A DNA stretch of 64,000 bases from Pseudomonadota bacterium (GCA_021847015.1 JAJZVW010000001.1:186001-250000), one strand, 5' to 3'; shown: positions 35,957-46,851, counted from the first letter of the stretch. Program-made: numbers and translations. The notes: a model not told the origin generated them from the sequence alone.

Positions 35957-38860
35957 ATGAAGCCCGTCGAAACGCGCACGGAACCGGAGCCCCCCACGGA
36001 TATGACCGCTGCCGCGCCAAGCGCTTCCGTCCCGATGGAGGTGATCCATTCCGCCGTCCCCGGACGTGTGCGCCTGCGCATTCCCGCCCTGCGGCGCGAC
36101 CGGGAGGCGGCGCGGTTCCTGATGCGGGAACTGACACGCGCCCCGGCAATTCTTTCCCTGTCCGCCAACCCGGTCACGGGATCGCTGCTGATTTATTACG
36201 ACCCGTTCCGGCCGCTACCCGACATATTGGACGACGTCGCCAAGGCGGCCCGGGGCGACATGCCCTCCCGCCCGGCCGGCGCCGAGGCCGGCAATGCGCC
36301 ATGGCACAGCCTGCCGATCGGGGACGCCCTGGCGCTGGTGGGCGGCCCGAGCCCCAAAGGGCTATCGTGGCCGGAATCCCAGCGGCGATTGGCGAGGCAC
36401 GGCCGCAACCGCCTGCCGTTGCCGCGGCGGCGCGGTTTCGCGTCCATCCTCGGCGGGCAATTCACATCCCTTCCGGTCATGTTGCTCATGGCCTCGGCGG
36501 TTATTTCACTCCTCACCGCGAATCCCTTCGAGGGAATCGCCATTCTCATGGTGGTCGGCCTCAACGGCATGATCGGTGCGGTGTCCGAGGCGCAGGCGGA
36601 AGCCATGATCGCGCGGCTGGAATCGCGGCGACGGCTGCTGGCGGTGGTTCGTCGCGACGGACGGCAGACCTCCCTCGATGCGGAGGAGATCGTTCCCGGT
36701 GACATTCTCCTGCTCTCTCCGGGGCTGACCATCGCCGCCGACGCCCGGCTGATCGAGACCGATGATTTTGCCACCGACGAATCCGTGCTCACCGGGGAAA
36801 GCATGCCCGTGGTCAAGGCCGCCGACACGGTGCTGCCCGCCCATATGCCGCTTTCCGACCGCGCCAACATGGTGTGGCGGGGCACCCTGGCGGCCTCGGG
36901 AACCGCCATTGCGGTGACGGTCGCCACCGGCCGCGAGACCGAGATCGGCCGCATTCAGACGCTGGTCGGCGACGTAAGCCGGCCTCAGACGCCGCTGCAA
37001 CGGCAATTGGACGCGCTGGGGCGCCGTCTGGTGCTGGGCAGCGCGGCGGCCGCGCTCGCCATGGTGGGCCTGGGGATGCTGCGCGGCCAGGGCTTGGCGC
37101 TCATGCTGCGCGCCGGGGCCGCCTTGGCCGTCGCCGCCATTCCCGAGGGATTGCCGACCGTGGCCACCCTTTCCCTTGCCCTGGCGGTGCGCGACTTGGA
37201 ACGCCGCGGAGTCCTGGTACGCCGCCTGGAAGCGGTGGAGGCCATCGGCGCAGTCGCCACCATCTTCTTCGACAAGACGGGGACGCTGACCTTGAACCGC
37301 ATGGCGGTGGCCCAGGCGCGGGTCGACGGGGCGGCGGCGGGAGAACGCCTGTGGCAGGTGGCGGCGCTGTGTTCGGACGCTTCGATCCAGCCCGCGGCCG
37401 GGGGCGGATGGGTCGTCGAGGGCTCTTCGACGGAGACGGCCCTGGTGCGGACGGCCCTGGATTGCGGGATCGACGTCCCGGCGCTCCGCCGGACGCATCC
37501 GCGCCTGTCGGAGCGATACCGCGACGACCGTCGCCAATCCATGGCGACCATCCACGACCTCGGCCAGGGACGACGGCTGATCGCGGTGAAGGGCAGCCCG
37601 GCCGAGGTTCTGGCCGCGTGCTCCGGCCACCTGGTCGCGGGCGTGGGCGGCGGCAGCCACCGGGTGCCGCTGTCCGACGCGGACCGCGTCCGCATCGCCG
37701 CCGAGAACGGAGCGATGGCCTCGGAAGGATTGCGGGTGCTCGGCTTCGCGTTCGACGAGGACGCGGACGGCTGTACCGACGAGCAGCACCTGACCTGGCT
37801 GGGTTTGGTGGCCCTCTCCGACCCGCTGCGCCCAGGCGCGGAGAATTTCGTCGCCGCGCTGCACCGCGCCGGAATCGAGACGGTGATGCTGACCGGGGAT
37901 CAGGCGGCCACGGCCAGGGCGGTGGCGGCAAGGCTGAAGCTCAGCGACGGCGCCGAAGAGCCGGTCGCGGACTCGGCCATGGTCGATACCCTCGATGCCG
38001 AGGCCCTGGCGGAAATGGCCCACCGCACGCGGGTGTTCGCGCGCATCCTCCCCAGCCACAAGCTTAAGGTGGTCCAAGCGTACCGGCGGGATGGCCGGGT
38101 GGTGGCGATGGTCGGGGATGGAATCAACGACGGGCCGGCGCTGAAGGCCGCCGACGTGGGGGTCACCATGGGGCGGCACGGCAGCCGGGCGGCGCGCGAC
38201 CTCTCGGACCTGGTCCTGGAGGAGGACGATCTCGGCGGGTTGCTGTCCGCGATCGAACACGGCCGCACCACCCATGTGAACATCCGCAAGGCGGTCGATT
38301 TCATGATCGCCACCAACGTTTCCGAAATCCTCGTGATGCTGGCGGCAACAGGCTTGGGCCTAGGCACGCCGCTGGGCCCGGCCCAATTGCTGTGGATCAA
38401 CCTTGTGACCGACGTGCTGCCCGGGCTGGCGCTTTCCCGCGAGGCACCGGAAGCGGGGACATTGGAGCGCCCGCCGCCCGACGCCAACGCCCCATTCCTG
38501 GATCGGAGCAATGTCGGGCACCTGTTGCGCCAGGCCGCCGTGCTGGCAGCGGGACCCTTGGCCGCCCACGTCTGGGGCTTGGCACGCGGCGATGGCGACC
38601 GTGCCGCGTCGATGACCAGCACGACGATGGTCGCCGGCCAGTTGCTCCACGCCCTCACCGTGCGGTCGCGATACCACGAGGGAGTACCGCCACCCAACCC
38701 CTGGCTGACCGGCGCGGTGGCCGGAACCTTGGCACTCCAAGGCGCGGCCGTGACATTGCCATGGCTTCGGCGGCTTCTTGGCCTGGCGCCGCTGGGCGCG
38801 ACGGATCTGGCGGGGGCCGCCGCGGCCGCGCTCGTCCCCTGGCTGATCAACCGCGCCTGA
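35957..38860 (+). CDS. P-type cation ATPase with N-terminal HMA_2-type domain
   Basis: The product has 967 residues. Residues 25-90 form an HMA_2-like ferredoxin fold without a CxxC pair (HSAVPGRVRLRIPALRRDRE ... NPVTGSLLIYYD). The pump follows: actuator TGES in SVLTGESMPV, PEGLP in the membrane, the phosphorylated Asp near 439 in DKTGTLT, and the hinge VGDGINDGPALKAADVGV. PEGLP instead of CPC marks a P2A-like rather than a soft-metal P1B pump; the ion (Ca, Mn, Mg or other) cannot be told. Ten membrane helices fit. The ATG at 35957 lacks a clear ribosome site; ATGs at 36002 and 36035 are alternatives. HMA_2 relatives are encoded just downstream. Confidence 0.82.
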   Translation: MKPVETRTEPEPPTDMTAAAPSASVPMEVIHSAVPGRVRLRIPALRRDREAARFLMRELTRAPAILSLSANPVTGSLLIYYDPFRPLPDILDDVAKAARGDMPSRPAGAEAGNAPWHSLPIGDALALVGGPSPKGLSWPESQRRLARHGRNRLPLPRRRGFASILGGQFTSLPVMLLMASAVISLLTANPFEGIAILMVVGLNGMIGAVSEAQAEAMIARLESRRRLLAVVRRDGRQTSLDAEEIVPGDILLLSPGLTIAADARLIETDDFATDESVLTGESMPVVKAADTVLPAHMPLSDRANMVWRGTLAASGTAIAVTVATGRETEIGRIQTLVGDVSRPQTPLQRQLDALGRRLVLGSAAAALAMVGLGMLRGQGLALMLRAGAALAVAAIPEGLPTVATLSLALAVRDLERRGVLVRRLEAVEAIGAVATIFFDKTGTLTLNRMAVAQARVDGAAAGERLWQVAALCSDASIQPAAGGGWVVEGSSTETALVRTALDCGIDVPALRRTHPRLSERYRDDRRQSMATIHDLGQGRRLIAVKGSPAEVLAACSGHLVAGVGGGSHRVPLSDADRVRIAAENGAMASEGLRVLGFAFDEDADGCTDEQHLTWLGLVALSDPLRPGAENFVAALHRAGIETVMLTGDQAATARAVAARLKLSDGAEEPVADSAMVDTLDAEALAEMAHRTRVFARILPSHKLKVVQAYRRDGRVVAMVGDGINDGPALKAADVGVTMGRHGSRAARDLSDLVLEEDDLGGLLSAIEHGRTTHVNIRKAVDFMIATNVSEILVMLAATGLGLGTPLGPAQLLWINLVTDVLPGLALSREAPEAGTLERPPPDANAPFLDRSNVGHLLRQAAVLAAGPLAAHVWGLARGDGDRAASMTSTTMVAGQLLHALTVRSRYHEGVPPPNPWLTGAVAGTLALQGAAVTLPWLRRLLGLAPLGATDLAGAAAAALVPWLINRA

Positions 38861-38870
38861 CGGATCGGCC

Positions 38871-39230
38871 TCAGATCAGCGCGGCGACCAGCGTGGCCGC
38901 GGAGCGTTCCACAAGGATGTCGATCGCCAGGCGAACCGCCGCGTGGACCACCCGCTCCGCCGGATCCGGCGCCGTGGCCGTCGGCACGGCGAATCCCGCC
39001 AGCCGCAATTCTTCCCCCAGGCGAGCCGGGGCGGTAACGCCCGGATTGTAGTGGATCAGAACGCTCCCGGTGACCGGATTGGCCGACACCCGCTCAACCC
39101 CGGGAAGGCTCCCGAGGATGGCACACGCCTGCGCCGCCGCGGCCGCGTTCCGCTTGATAACCCCAAGCCTCAGACGGAGCCGGCCGGGCACGTGGTGGAC
39201 CGTATCGATCATGAGCTGTTTTTTCCGCAT
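38871..39230 (-). CDS. Small HMA_2-type protein
   Basis: The 119 residues contain the same fold as the ATPase N-terminus: HHVPGRLRLRLGV, a helix, then VERVSANPVTGSVLIHYNPG. No CxxC metal site is present. The C-terminal helix (AVRLAIDILVERSAATLVAAL) could lie on a membrane. It converges on the ATPase gene with a 10-bp gap and diverges from the DUF5132-like gene. The start at 39230 has agga nine bases upstream; ATG 39212 is an alternative. Function is unknown; the shared fold suggests it regulates or docks with the pump. Confidence 0.75.
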   Translation of the reverse strand: MRKKQLMIDTVHHVPGRLRLRLGVIKRNAAAAAQACAILGSLPGVERVSANPVTGSVLIHYNPGVTAPARLGEELRLAGFAVPTATAPDPAERVVHAAVRLAIDILVERSAATLVAALI

Positions 39231-39458
39231 TTCGCCGAGATCCTAGTCCGTTTCTCGCCCACAGGGTTTGAAGGTTTCGTTGCAAATTCCCGGCCTGGCT
39301 CGAAAAACCCGAAAGGCCGGCGGACATCCATCCGAATGCACCGCCCCCCTCCACCCTGGGACGAATGCGCACCCCCGGCCTGCCCGCGCATGATGGGACA
39401 TCCCGCACCGGCTCCGCCCGGCCAACATCAAGGCGGGTGGACGACAAGGAGGATCCGA

Positions 39459-39734
39459 GTGAACCGCGAACTCGTGAAGGGCATGGCCATCGGAATCGGC
39501 GTCGGTCTGGCGGCGCCCGTAATGCTGCCCGTGCTTGCGCGCATCGCCAAGCCCAGCATGAACGCGGTCATCCGCGCCGGCATCATGGCTTGGGAGCGAG
39601 GGCGCGAGGCCGCGGCCGAGTTCGGCGAATATGCCGAGGACATGATGGCCGAAGCCCGCAGCCACGCATCCCGAGAGCCGGGAGAACCGGCTGTCGCCCA
39701 GACCGGCGGAAACGGAGAGGCGCGCGGTGCCTGA
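39459..39734 (+). CDS. DUF5132-like small membrane protein
   Basis: The 91 residues hold an N-terminal membrane helix (LVKGMAIGIGVGLAAPVMLPVLARI) and an amphipathic second half ending in an acidic tail. The pattern matches the small DUF5132-type proteins often found beside HMA_2 genes; the function is unknown. It starts with GTG at 39459, fixed by the perfect aaggagg at 39446-39452. Its last 8 bp overlap the next gene, so the two are translationally coupled. The 228 bp upstream separate it from the divergent HMA_2 gene and would carry both promoters. Confidence 0.7.
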   Translation: MNRELVKGMAIGIGVGLAAPVMLPVLARIAKPSMNAVIRAGIMAWERGREAAAEFGEYAEDMMAEARSHASREPGEPAVAQTGGNGEARGA

Positions 39735-40224
39735 TCACGCCCCCCCCCTTCTTGCGGCCCACATCGCCCATGCCATGCGCGGCCGCGTGCGTCTGCGCAT
39801 TCACGAGGCGCGCGGCCAACCCGAGCGGCTGGGGCGGGTGCTGGACAAGCTCGCCAGCCACCACGACGTGAGAGAGGTCCGCGCCGATCATCGCACCGGA
39901 AGCGTAGTGGTGCTGGGAGACCTCGCCATCGACGCCCTGCGGAACTTCGGCCGCGAGCAGGAGTTGTTCGAGCTGGTTCCCGCGCCGGAGTTGCAGCCGC
40001 TGTCCGAAGACATCGTAGGGGGGTTGGAGACCGCCGACGAGCGCATCCGTCTGGCGACCGGCGGCCGGCTGGGGGTGATGAGCCTCGCCGCGACCGCCCT
40101 GGTCGGGATCGCGGCGGTTCAAGCCGTCCGGGGACAGATCAGTGTCCCGGCCATGACTCTTCTTTGGTATGCGTTCAGTGTGGTGCTGATGGCTCGCAGC
40201 GGCCGGAAATTGTTGCTTACTTGA
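39727..40224 (+). CDS. HMA_2-type protein with a membrane hairpin
   Basis: The product has 165 residues. The N-terminal 75 form the third HMA_2-like domain of the island (HAMRGRVRLRIHEARGQPERL ... DHRTGSVVVLGD), again without CxxC. The C-terminal part has two membrane helices (LGVMSLAATALVGIAAVQAV and SVPAMTLLWYAFSVVLMA). It starts with GTG at 39727 inside the previous gene, with ggagagg in front. A tethered HMA_2 domain facing the cytoplasm beside the pump is the simplest picture. No enzyme motif is visible. Confidence 0.72.
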   Translation: MPDHAPPLLAAHIAHAMRGRVRLRIHEARGQPERLGRVLDKLASHHDVREVRADHRTGSVVVLGDLAIDALRNFGREQELFELVPAPELQPLSEDIVGGLETADERIRLATGGRLGVMSLAATALVGIAAVQAVRGQISVPAMTLLWYAFSVVLMARSGRKLLLT

Positions 40225-40286
40225 TAGAGAATGCGGGCCTGGGGCAACCGGGCCCCGTTGCATTCAAGACCACGAAGGAGATTCTG

Positions 40287-40640
40287 ATGGCCGATCCGAC
40301 GATCGAGACCCGACACGAAGGCGGCAAGGAACAGATGGAAGAACACGCCGGTCCCGCCGCCGAGGAGGCGCCGAGGGGTGCGCGTGCCGCCGCGGCTATG
40401 CGCGACAGCCTGATCGGCGGTGTTCACGGCGCCCAGACAGTGATGAGCGAGGGGGTTCACATGGTTCGCGACATCGCCAGCGACACCTTGCGCGCGGCTG
40501 GCGACGTCGGATCCGTGGCCGTGGACACCACCCGCCATCTTCTCGTCGACGTTGCCGACGGGGTGCGCGACATCCTCACCCACATCATTCCGTTCCGTAC
40601 CGGACGCGGTGAAGGCCCCGGTGAACGGAAAGAACACTGA
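40287..40640 (+). CDS. Small acidic-start helical protein of the ATPase island
   Basis: The 117 residues have a charged N-terminus (HEGGKEQMEEHAGPAAEEAP) followed by long amphipathic helix (AAMRDSLIGGVHGAQTVMSEGVHMVRDIAS and on) and a basic tail. It has no signal, no clear membrane span and no family I recognise; the repeated small/hydrophobic spacing looks like apolipoprotein- or phasin-like surface binding. The ATG at 40287 is fixed by gaaggag at 40274-40280. It follows the HMA_2 membrane gene by 62 bp and probably ends that transcript. Confidence 0.6.
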   Translation: MADPTIETRHEGGKEQMEEHAGPAAEEAPRGARAAAAMRDSLIGGVHGAQTVMSEGVHMVRDIASDTLRAAGDVGSVAVDTTRHLLVDVADGVRDILTHIIPFRTGRGEGPGERKEH

Positions 40641-40668
40641 GGCGAGTGCGGGCGGACGGCCGGGCGGC

Positions 40669-41034
40669 TCAGTTCAGCCTCGTGCCGCCGCCCGCCAATT
40701 CCTGCCGGAGCAGGGCGAGTTCCCCGGGATTGACACCGAACCAGTCGGCCGACGCCTGGCGATGATCGGCGAGAGCCGAAGCGGCGTAGATGCCGGCTTG
40801 CAGACGCGACGTGATTTCCGATTCCCCCACACCGTCGATAACCGCCGCGATGATGCCGGACAGCGACGATTCCGGATCGAGGGCGGGTGCCCGTTCGTGC
40901 CACCGGTAGAGGGCCGAATAGACGCTGGTGAGATAGGCTCGACGAACCTCCCATCCCTCTCCCGCGGTCTCCCTCAGCAGGCGATCGACGATGGTGCGGA
41001 ATGGGGGAATGAGCGTGTCGTAGGCACCGGTCAT
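40669..41034 (-). CDS. Hypothetical protein, 121 residues
   Basis: The frame is supported by a good ribosome site (ccaggagcg before ATG 41034) and high third-position GC. The protein looks soluble and all-helical (YLTSVYSALYRWHERAPAL, SRLQAGIYAASALADHRQ) and ends ELALLRQELAGGGTRLN. I do not recognise a family. It converges on the ATPase-island transcript with a 28-bp gap and diverges from galU. Nothing ties it to either side. Confidence 0.5.
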   Translation of the reverse strand: MTGAYDTLIPPFRTIVDRLLRETAGEGWEVRRAYLTSVYSALYRWHERAPALDPESSLSGIIAAVIDGVGESEITSRLQAGIYAASALADHRQASADWFGVNPGELALLRQELAGGGTRLN

Positions 41035-41394
41035 GATTCGCTCCTGGCCCTGGCCGCTCCCAAGCCAGACATGGTGGCGCACGACGGCCGCGTCAGCCCA
41101 CCCCCTCGGCGCGCGCAACCGGCGCTCCACACACCTTCGTCGAGGACGGGACGGGATCGGCTCCCCCTTGCGGCCGGTTCCGGATCGGTCCGTGTCCGCC
41201 GCGAAAGATGGCGCGGCGCCCCTCGCCCCGAAGGAATCGAGGGCTTTGGGCGGGCCAATGCCCATGCTGCGGTTGCGTACATCGTATGGGCATGGCAAAA
41301 CATCCCGCGACCGGCGCGCGCGCCAACCATCGCCGCCCGAGGCCGAGGCCGCGCGCCTTAGAGGTACGATCAACGCTCGAAGGAGTTTCCGAAG
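41035..41394. other. 360-bp gap before galU without a recognisable gene
   Basis: Open frames here (for example minus 41031-41330) have Arg-rich, low-complexity translations and no ribosome site. The galU ribosome site (aaggag) is at its right end. No terminator, promoter consensus or repeat stands out. Confidence 0.5.
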
Positions 41395-42267
41395 ATGGCT
41401 CGTCGCGTGCGTAAGGCCGTGTTCCCGGTTGGGGGCATGGGCACCCGCTTCCTGCCGGCCACCAAGGCGATGCCCAAGGAAATGCTGCCGGTGGTGGACA
41501 AGCCGCTGATCCAGTACGCGGTCGAGGAAGCGGCCGCCGCGGGCATCGAGCATTTCATCTTCGTCACCGGCCGGGGCAAGAACGCCATCGAGGACCATTT
41601 CGACCACGCCCCCGACCTCGAACGCACGCTCATGGATCGGGGCAAGTTCGATCTGGTGGAGGCGGTCACGAGCTGGATGCCCAAATCGGGTCAGATATCC
41701 TACACGCGCCAGCAGGAACCCCTGGGCCTCGGTCACGCGGTCTGGTGCGCCCGCGATCTCGTCGATGAGGAGCCGTTCGCCGTGCTGCTGCCCGACGACC
41801 TCATCCTCGCCAAGACCCCCGCCCTGAAACAGATGGTCGCCGTCCACATGGAAGTGGGCGGCCATGTGGTGGCGGTGTCGGACGTGCCCCGCGAACACAC
41901 GCGGCGCTACGGCATCCTCGACGTCGAATTCGACAACGGCCGCCTCGCCAAGGCCAAGGGGCTGGTCGAAAAGCCGGCCCCCGAGGTGGCGCCCTCGACC
42001 CTGTCGATCATCGGCCGCTACATCCTTCATCCGGCGCTCTTCGACCATCTCGACCGGATGGAAAAGGGCGCCGGCGGGGAAATCCAGCTCACAGACGCCA
42101 TTTCCGGCACCATCGGCATGGTGCCGTTCCACGGCTTGCGGTTCGAAGGAAAGCGTTTCGATTGCGGCGACAAGGTCGGCTGGCTGGAAGCCAACGTCGC
42201 CTTCGCCCTCGAACGCGAGGACATCGGCGCGGCTGCGCGGGAAGCCTTGCGGCAATTCCAGTTCTGA
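41395..42267 (+). CDS. galU: UTP-glucose-1-phosphate uridylyltransferase
   Basis: The 290-residue enzyme makes UDP-glucose from glucose-1-phosphate and UTP. The nucleotide loop FPVGGMGTRFLPATKAMPKEMLPV is at the start and the metal/sugar site LLPDDLIL is near residue 143. The ribosome site aaggag lies before the ATG. ugd follows after 31 bp and uses its product directly; pgm further on supplies its substrate. The three enzymes together build UDP-glucuronate precursors for lipopolysaccharide or exopolysaccharide. Confidence 0.95.
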   Translation: MARRVRKAVFPVGGMGTRFLPATKAMPKEMLPVVDKPLIQYAVEEAAAAGIEHFIFVTGRGKNAIEDHFDHAPDLERTLMDRGKFDLVEAVTSWMPKSGQISYTRQQEPLGLGHAVWCARDLVDEEPFAVLLPDDLILAKTPALKQMVAVHMEVGGHVVAVSDVPREHTRRYGILDVEFDNGRLAKAKGLVEKPAPEVAPSTLSIIGRYILHPALFDHLDRMEKGAGGEIQLTDAISGTIGMVPFHGLRFEGKRFDCGDKVGWLEANVAFALEREDIGAAAREALRQFQF

Positions 42268-42298
42268 GCCGGCGCATCTCAATCGGAAAGGACATCCC

Positions 42299-43603
42299 AT
42301 GCGTATCGCGATGATCGGCACAGGCTATGTCGGCTTGGTGTCCGGAACCTGTTTCTCGGAATTCGGCATCACGGTGACCTGCGTCGACAAGGATGAGCGC
42401 AAGATCGATCTGCTCGAACAGAACGTCATGCCCATCTACGAGCCGGGCCTCGATGAAATGGTGGCGAGCAACGTCAAGGCCGGACGACTGTCCTTCACCA
42501 CCGACCTGAAAAAGGCGGTCAAGGCGGCCGATGCCGTGTTCATCGCCGTCGGCACCCCGTCGCGCCGCGGCGACGGCTATGCCGATCTTTCCTACGTCTA
42601 CGCCGCCGCCGAGGAAATCGCCGATTCCCTCGACGGCTACACGGTCATCGTCAACAAGTCGACCGTTCCCGTCGGCACCGGCGACGAGGTCGAGAAGATC
42701 ATCCGCGCACGCCGCCCCGATGCCGATTTCGACGTGGTGTCGAACCCCGAGTTCCTGCGCGAAGGGTCGGCCATCAACGACTTCATGCGGCCCGATCGCG
42801 TCGTGATCGGCACCGGTTCCGAACGCGCCCGCTCCGTGATGAAGCAGCTCTACCGGGTTCTGTACCTGATCGAGACGCCCATCGTCTTCACGTCGCGGCG
42901 CACGTCCGAACTGATCAAGTACGCCGGCAACACCTTCCTGGCCGCCAAGATCACGTTCATCAACGAGATCGCCGATCTGTGCGAGAAGGTCGGAGCCGAC
43001 GTTCACGACGTGGCCAAGGGCATCGGCCTGGACGGACGCATCGGCAAGAAGTTCCTGCACCCTGGCCCGGGCTACGGCGGCTCGTGCTTCCCCAAGGATA
43101 CGCTGGCCCTGGTACGGACCGCGCGCGATTACGGAACCCCCTTGCGGATCGTCGAGACCGTGGTGGCCGTCAACGACGAACGCAAGCGCAAGATGGCCGG
43201 CAAGATCATCGAGGCGTGCGGCGGCAGCGTGAAGGGCAAGACCGTCGCCGTGTTGGGCCTGACCTTCAAGCCCAATACCGACGACATGCGCGACAGCCCG
43301 TCGCTGGACATCGTCCCGGCCCTGATCGAGGCCGGCGCCGTGGTTCGCGCCTTCGACCCCGAGGGCATGGCCGAGGCCAAGGCATTGTTGCCGGACATCC
43401 AGTACTGCGACGACGCCTATGCCACCATGGACGGGGCCGATTGCGTGGCCATGGTCACCGAATGGAACGAGTTCCGCGCTCTCGACCTGGGCCGGATGAA
43501 ATCCTTGCTTAAGGCTCCGACGATGGTCGACCTGCGCAACATCTACGACCCCGGAATGATGCGTGACGCCGGCTTCACCTACATCTGCGTCGGCCGCCCC
43601 TGA
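42299..43603 (+). CDS. ugd: UDP-glucose 6-dehydrogenase
   Basis: The 434-residue enzyme oxidises UDP-glucose twice with NAD to give UDP-glucuronate. The Rossmann start MRIAMIGTGYVGLVSGTCFSE, the family stretch VNKSTVPVGTGDEVE and the catalytic Cys in GPGYGGSCFPKDTLAL are all present. The C-terminal binding domain contains LGLTFKPNTDDMRDSPS. ATG 42299 begins the Rossmann strand; an open frame extends upstream inside galU in another phase and is not used. The gene sits in the galU operon, and a hairpin follows it. Confidence 0.95.
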   Translation: MRIAMIGTGYVGLVSGTCFSEFGITVTCVDKDERKIDLLEQNVMPIYEPGLDEMVASNVKAGRLSFTTDLKKAVKAADAVFIAVGTPSRRGDGYADLSYVYAAAEEIADSLDGYTVIVNKSTVPVGTGDEVEKIIRARRPDADFDVVSNPEFLREGSAINDFMRPDRVVIGTGSERARSVMKQLYRVLYLIETPIVFTSRRTSELIKYAGNTFLAAKITFINEIADLCEKVGADVHDVAKGIGLDGRIGKKFLHPGPGYGGSCFPKDTLALVRTARDYGTPLRIVETVVAVNDERKRKMAGKIIEACGGSVKGKTVAVLGLTFKPNTDDMRDSPSLDIVPALIEAGAVVRAFDPEGMAEAKALLPDIQYCDDAYATMDGADCVAMVTEWNEFRALDLGRMKSLLKAPTMVDLRNIYDPGMMRDAGFTYICVGRP

Positions 43604-43612
43604 ACGCTTCCC

Positions 43613-43642
43613 CCCCCCGGGCACGTCATCGCGCCCGGGGGG
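43613..43642 (+). terminator. Terminator hairpin after ugd
   Basis: ccccccgggc (43613-43622) pairs perfectly with 43633-43642 across a 10-nt loop, 9 bp after the ugd stop. The following bases are ccttgcc, so the T-run is short. Confidence 0.6.
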
Positions 43643-43660
43643 CCTTGCCGGAACGCCCCG

Positions 43661-44524
43661 ATGACGAAAGCGCTGCTCGCCATCCTTCTGTCTTTCGCCG
43701 CGTGCGCCGCTCCCGCGAGCGCCCAGGGCTTGGACAAGGCTTGGGAGGCGCGCGGGTTCGCCAATCCCGAATCCGTCCTGTGGGATCGGGATCGGAAGGT
43801 GCTTTACGTCTCCAACGTCAACGGAACGCCCCAGGACAAGGACGGCAACGGCTACGTCTCCGAGCTTTCGTCCGATGGCCGGATCTTGTCGCTCAAATGG
43901 GCCACCGGACTGGACGGGCCCAAGGGAATGGCGGTCAGCCACGGGCGGCTCTTCATCGCCGACATCGATCGCCTCGCGGTGGTCGACACGGCGACCGGCA
44001 AGACGATCGGCAGCTATGCCGCCGTCGGCGCGAAATTCCTCAGCGACGTGACCGCCGACGGCGACGGCAACGTCTACGTTTCGGATATGCTGGGCAACAC
44101 CATCTGGAGGCTGAGCGGCAACGTGTTCGAAAAATGGCTTTCGAGCCCCGACCTCCAGTCGCCCAACGGATTGAAGGCGGAACCCGGGCGGCTGATCGTC
44201 GCCTCGTGGGGCGGCGCCGCGGACCGCGGGGTGTCCACCAAGACGCCAGGGTCGCTGAAGGAAGTGGACTACCGCGACAAGCGCATCCATGCCATCACCG
44301 GCAACCTTGGGAATCTCGACGGCGTCGAAAGCGACGGCCCGCGGGGATATCTGGTATCCGATTACGTCAAAGGGGTGGTGTTCCGCATCGATGCCAGGGG
44401 GAAGGCGAAAGTGGTCCTGCGTCTCGGGCAAGGGTCCGCCGACATCGGCAGCATCCCCGAGCAGCACCTTCTGCTGGTGCCGATGATGATGGATGGCACG
44501 GTGGCCGCTTATCGTCTGCCCTGA
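43661..44524 (+). CDS. Exported beta-propeller protein (SMP-30/NHL-like)
   Basis: The product has 287 residues. A Sec signal (MTKALLAILLSFAACAAPASA) is followed by six or so four-stranded propeller blades with recurring motifs (PESVLWDRDRKVLYVSN, GPKGMAVSHGRLFIADI, VTADGDGNVYVSDM, RGYLVSDYVKGVVFRID). This matches the SMP-30/gluconolactonase-like and YVTN group. Whether it is a lactonase or only a binding scaffold is unclear, since no full metal site can be picked out. It lies in the UDP-sugar locus after a terminator-like hairpin. Confidence 0.75.
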   Translation: MTKALLAILLSFAACAAPASAQGLDKAWEARGFANPESVLWDRDRKVLYVSNVNGTPQDKDGNGYVSELSSDGRILSLKWATGLDGPKGMAVSHGRLFIADIDRLAVVDTATGKTIGSYAAVGAKFLSDVTADGDGNVYVSDMLGNTIWRLSGNVFEKWLSSPDLQSPNGLKAEPGRLIVASWGGAADRGVSTKTPGSLKEVDYRDKRIHAITGNLGNLDGVESDGPRGYLVSDYVKGVVFRIDARGKAKVVLRLGQGSADIGSIPEQHLLLVPMMMDGTVAAYRLP

Positions 44525-44578
44525 CGGGAACGAGCCCTTTCCGATCGCGGTGGGCCTTCCCGTTTGCCCCCGCAGTGA

Positions 44579-46255
<1,677 letters not shown>

Positions 46256-46388
46256 GAACGGCGGTCGCGGCCGCGCTCCCGCGTGGAATGCGGACGAGGG
46301 CCGCGGTCGGCGCCGTTTTGCCCGATCGATATCGCCACCTGAAAACCAGCGGGTTCTTCCCCATCTTGACGGGGAGGAGGGATTGCCG

Positions 46389-46679
46389 ATGCCGGGGTCC
46401 AAGGACGAATCGGCCGTGCGGCGGGCCGTGACAGCCGCCATCCGCCGGCGCGCCCACGAAATCTGGGAGGCGGAAGGCAAACCCGAGGGCAAGGATGAGG
46501 AGCACTGGGCACGGGCGCGGGCGGAAATCGAACGCGCGTTTCGCCGGCACACGGCGAAGGCCGGCGACTATGAGCACCGCTGGAACCCGCCGCTCGAAAT
46601 CCAGGAAGCCCTCACTCCGGGCGAGAGCCGGGAGCCCGACGGCCTGAAGTGGGCCAAATCCCAGCGCCCCAAATCCTGA
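46389..46679 (+). CDS. DUF2934 protein
   Basis: The 96 residues contain the DUF2934 core IRRRAHEIWEAEGKPEGKDEEHW..A..EI, a short helical motif of unknown function, followed by about 40 uncharacterised residues. ATG 46389 is fixed by ggggaggaggga at 46371-46382. It lies 133 bp after pgm on the same strand and could be co-expressed with it. The mobile element copy D follows 28 bp after the stop, so any downstream read-through would enter the element. Confidence 0.75.
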   Translation: MPGSKDESAVRRAVTAAIRRRAHEIWEAEGKPEGKDEEHWARARAEIERAFRRHTAKAGDYEHRWNPPLEIQEALTPGESREPDGLKWAKSQRPKS

Positions 46680-46707
46680 ATTGGCGCGCAGTCCTCTGTC
46701 TCGTCTT

Positions 46708-46851
46708 CAGCGGTTCTCATTATGCATTTTTCGCTGTCATCCCGAGCCGACGGCGAGGGATCTTTCCGGCACTTTCGCGTGAAAGATCCCTCAGTCGCTC
46801 CGCTCCCTCGGGATGACAACATGCCCTGATGCCGCATAATGAGAACCGCTG
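46708..46851. mobile_element. MITE-like element, copy D (144 bp)
   Basis: The ends cagcggttctcattatg (46708-46724) and 46835-46851 are perfect 17-bp inverted repeats. They are flanked by the exact 9-bp duplication tctcgtctt (46699-46707 and 46852-46860). The interior palindrome matches copies B and C (gtcatcccgag, gagggatcttt and complements). No coding capacity. It sits between the DUF2934 gene and the cyclotransferase gene. Confidence 0.9.

Noticed and set aside
41031-41330. 99-codon minus-strand frame before galU
   Set aside because: The translation is Arg/Pro/Ser-rich with no ribosome site.
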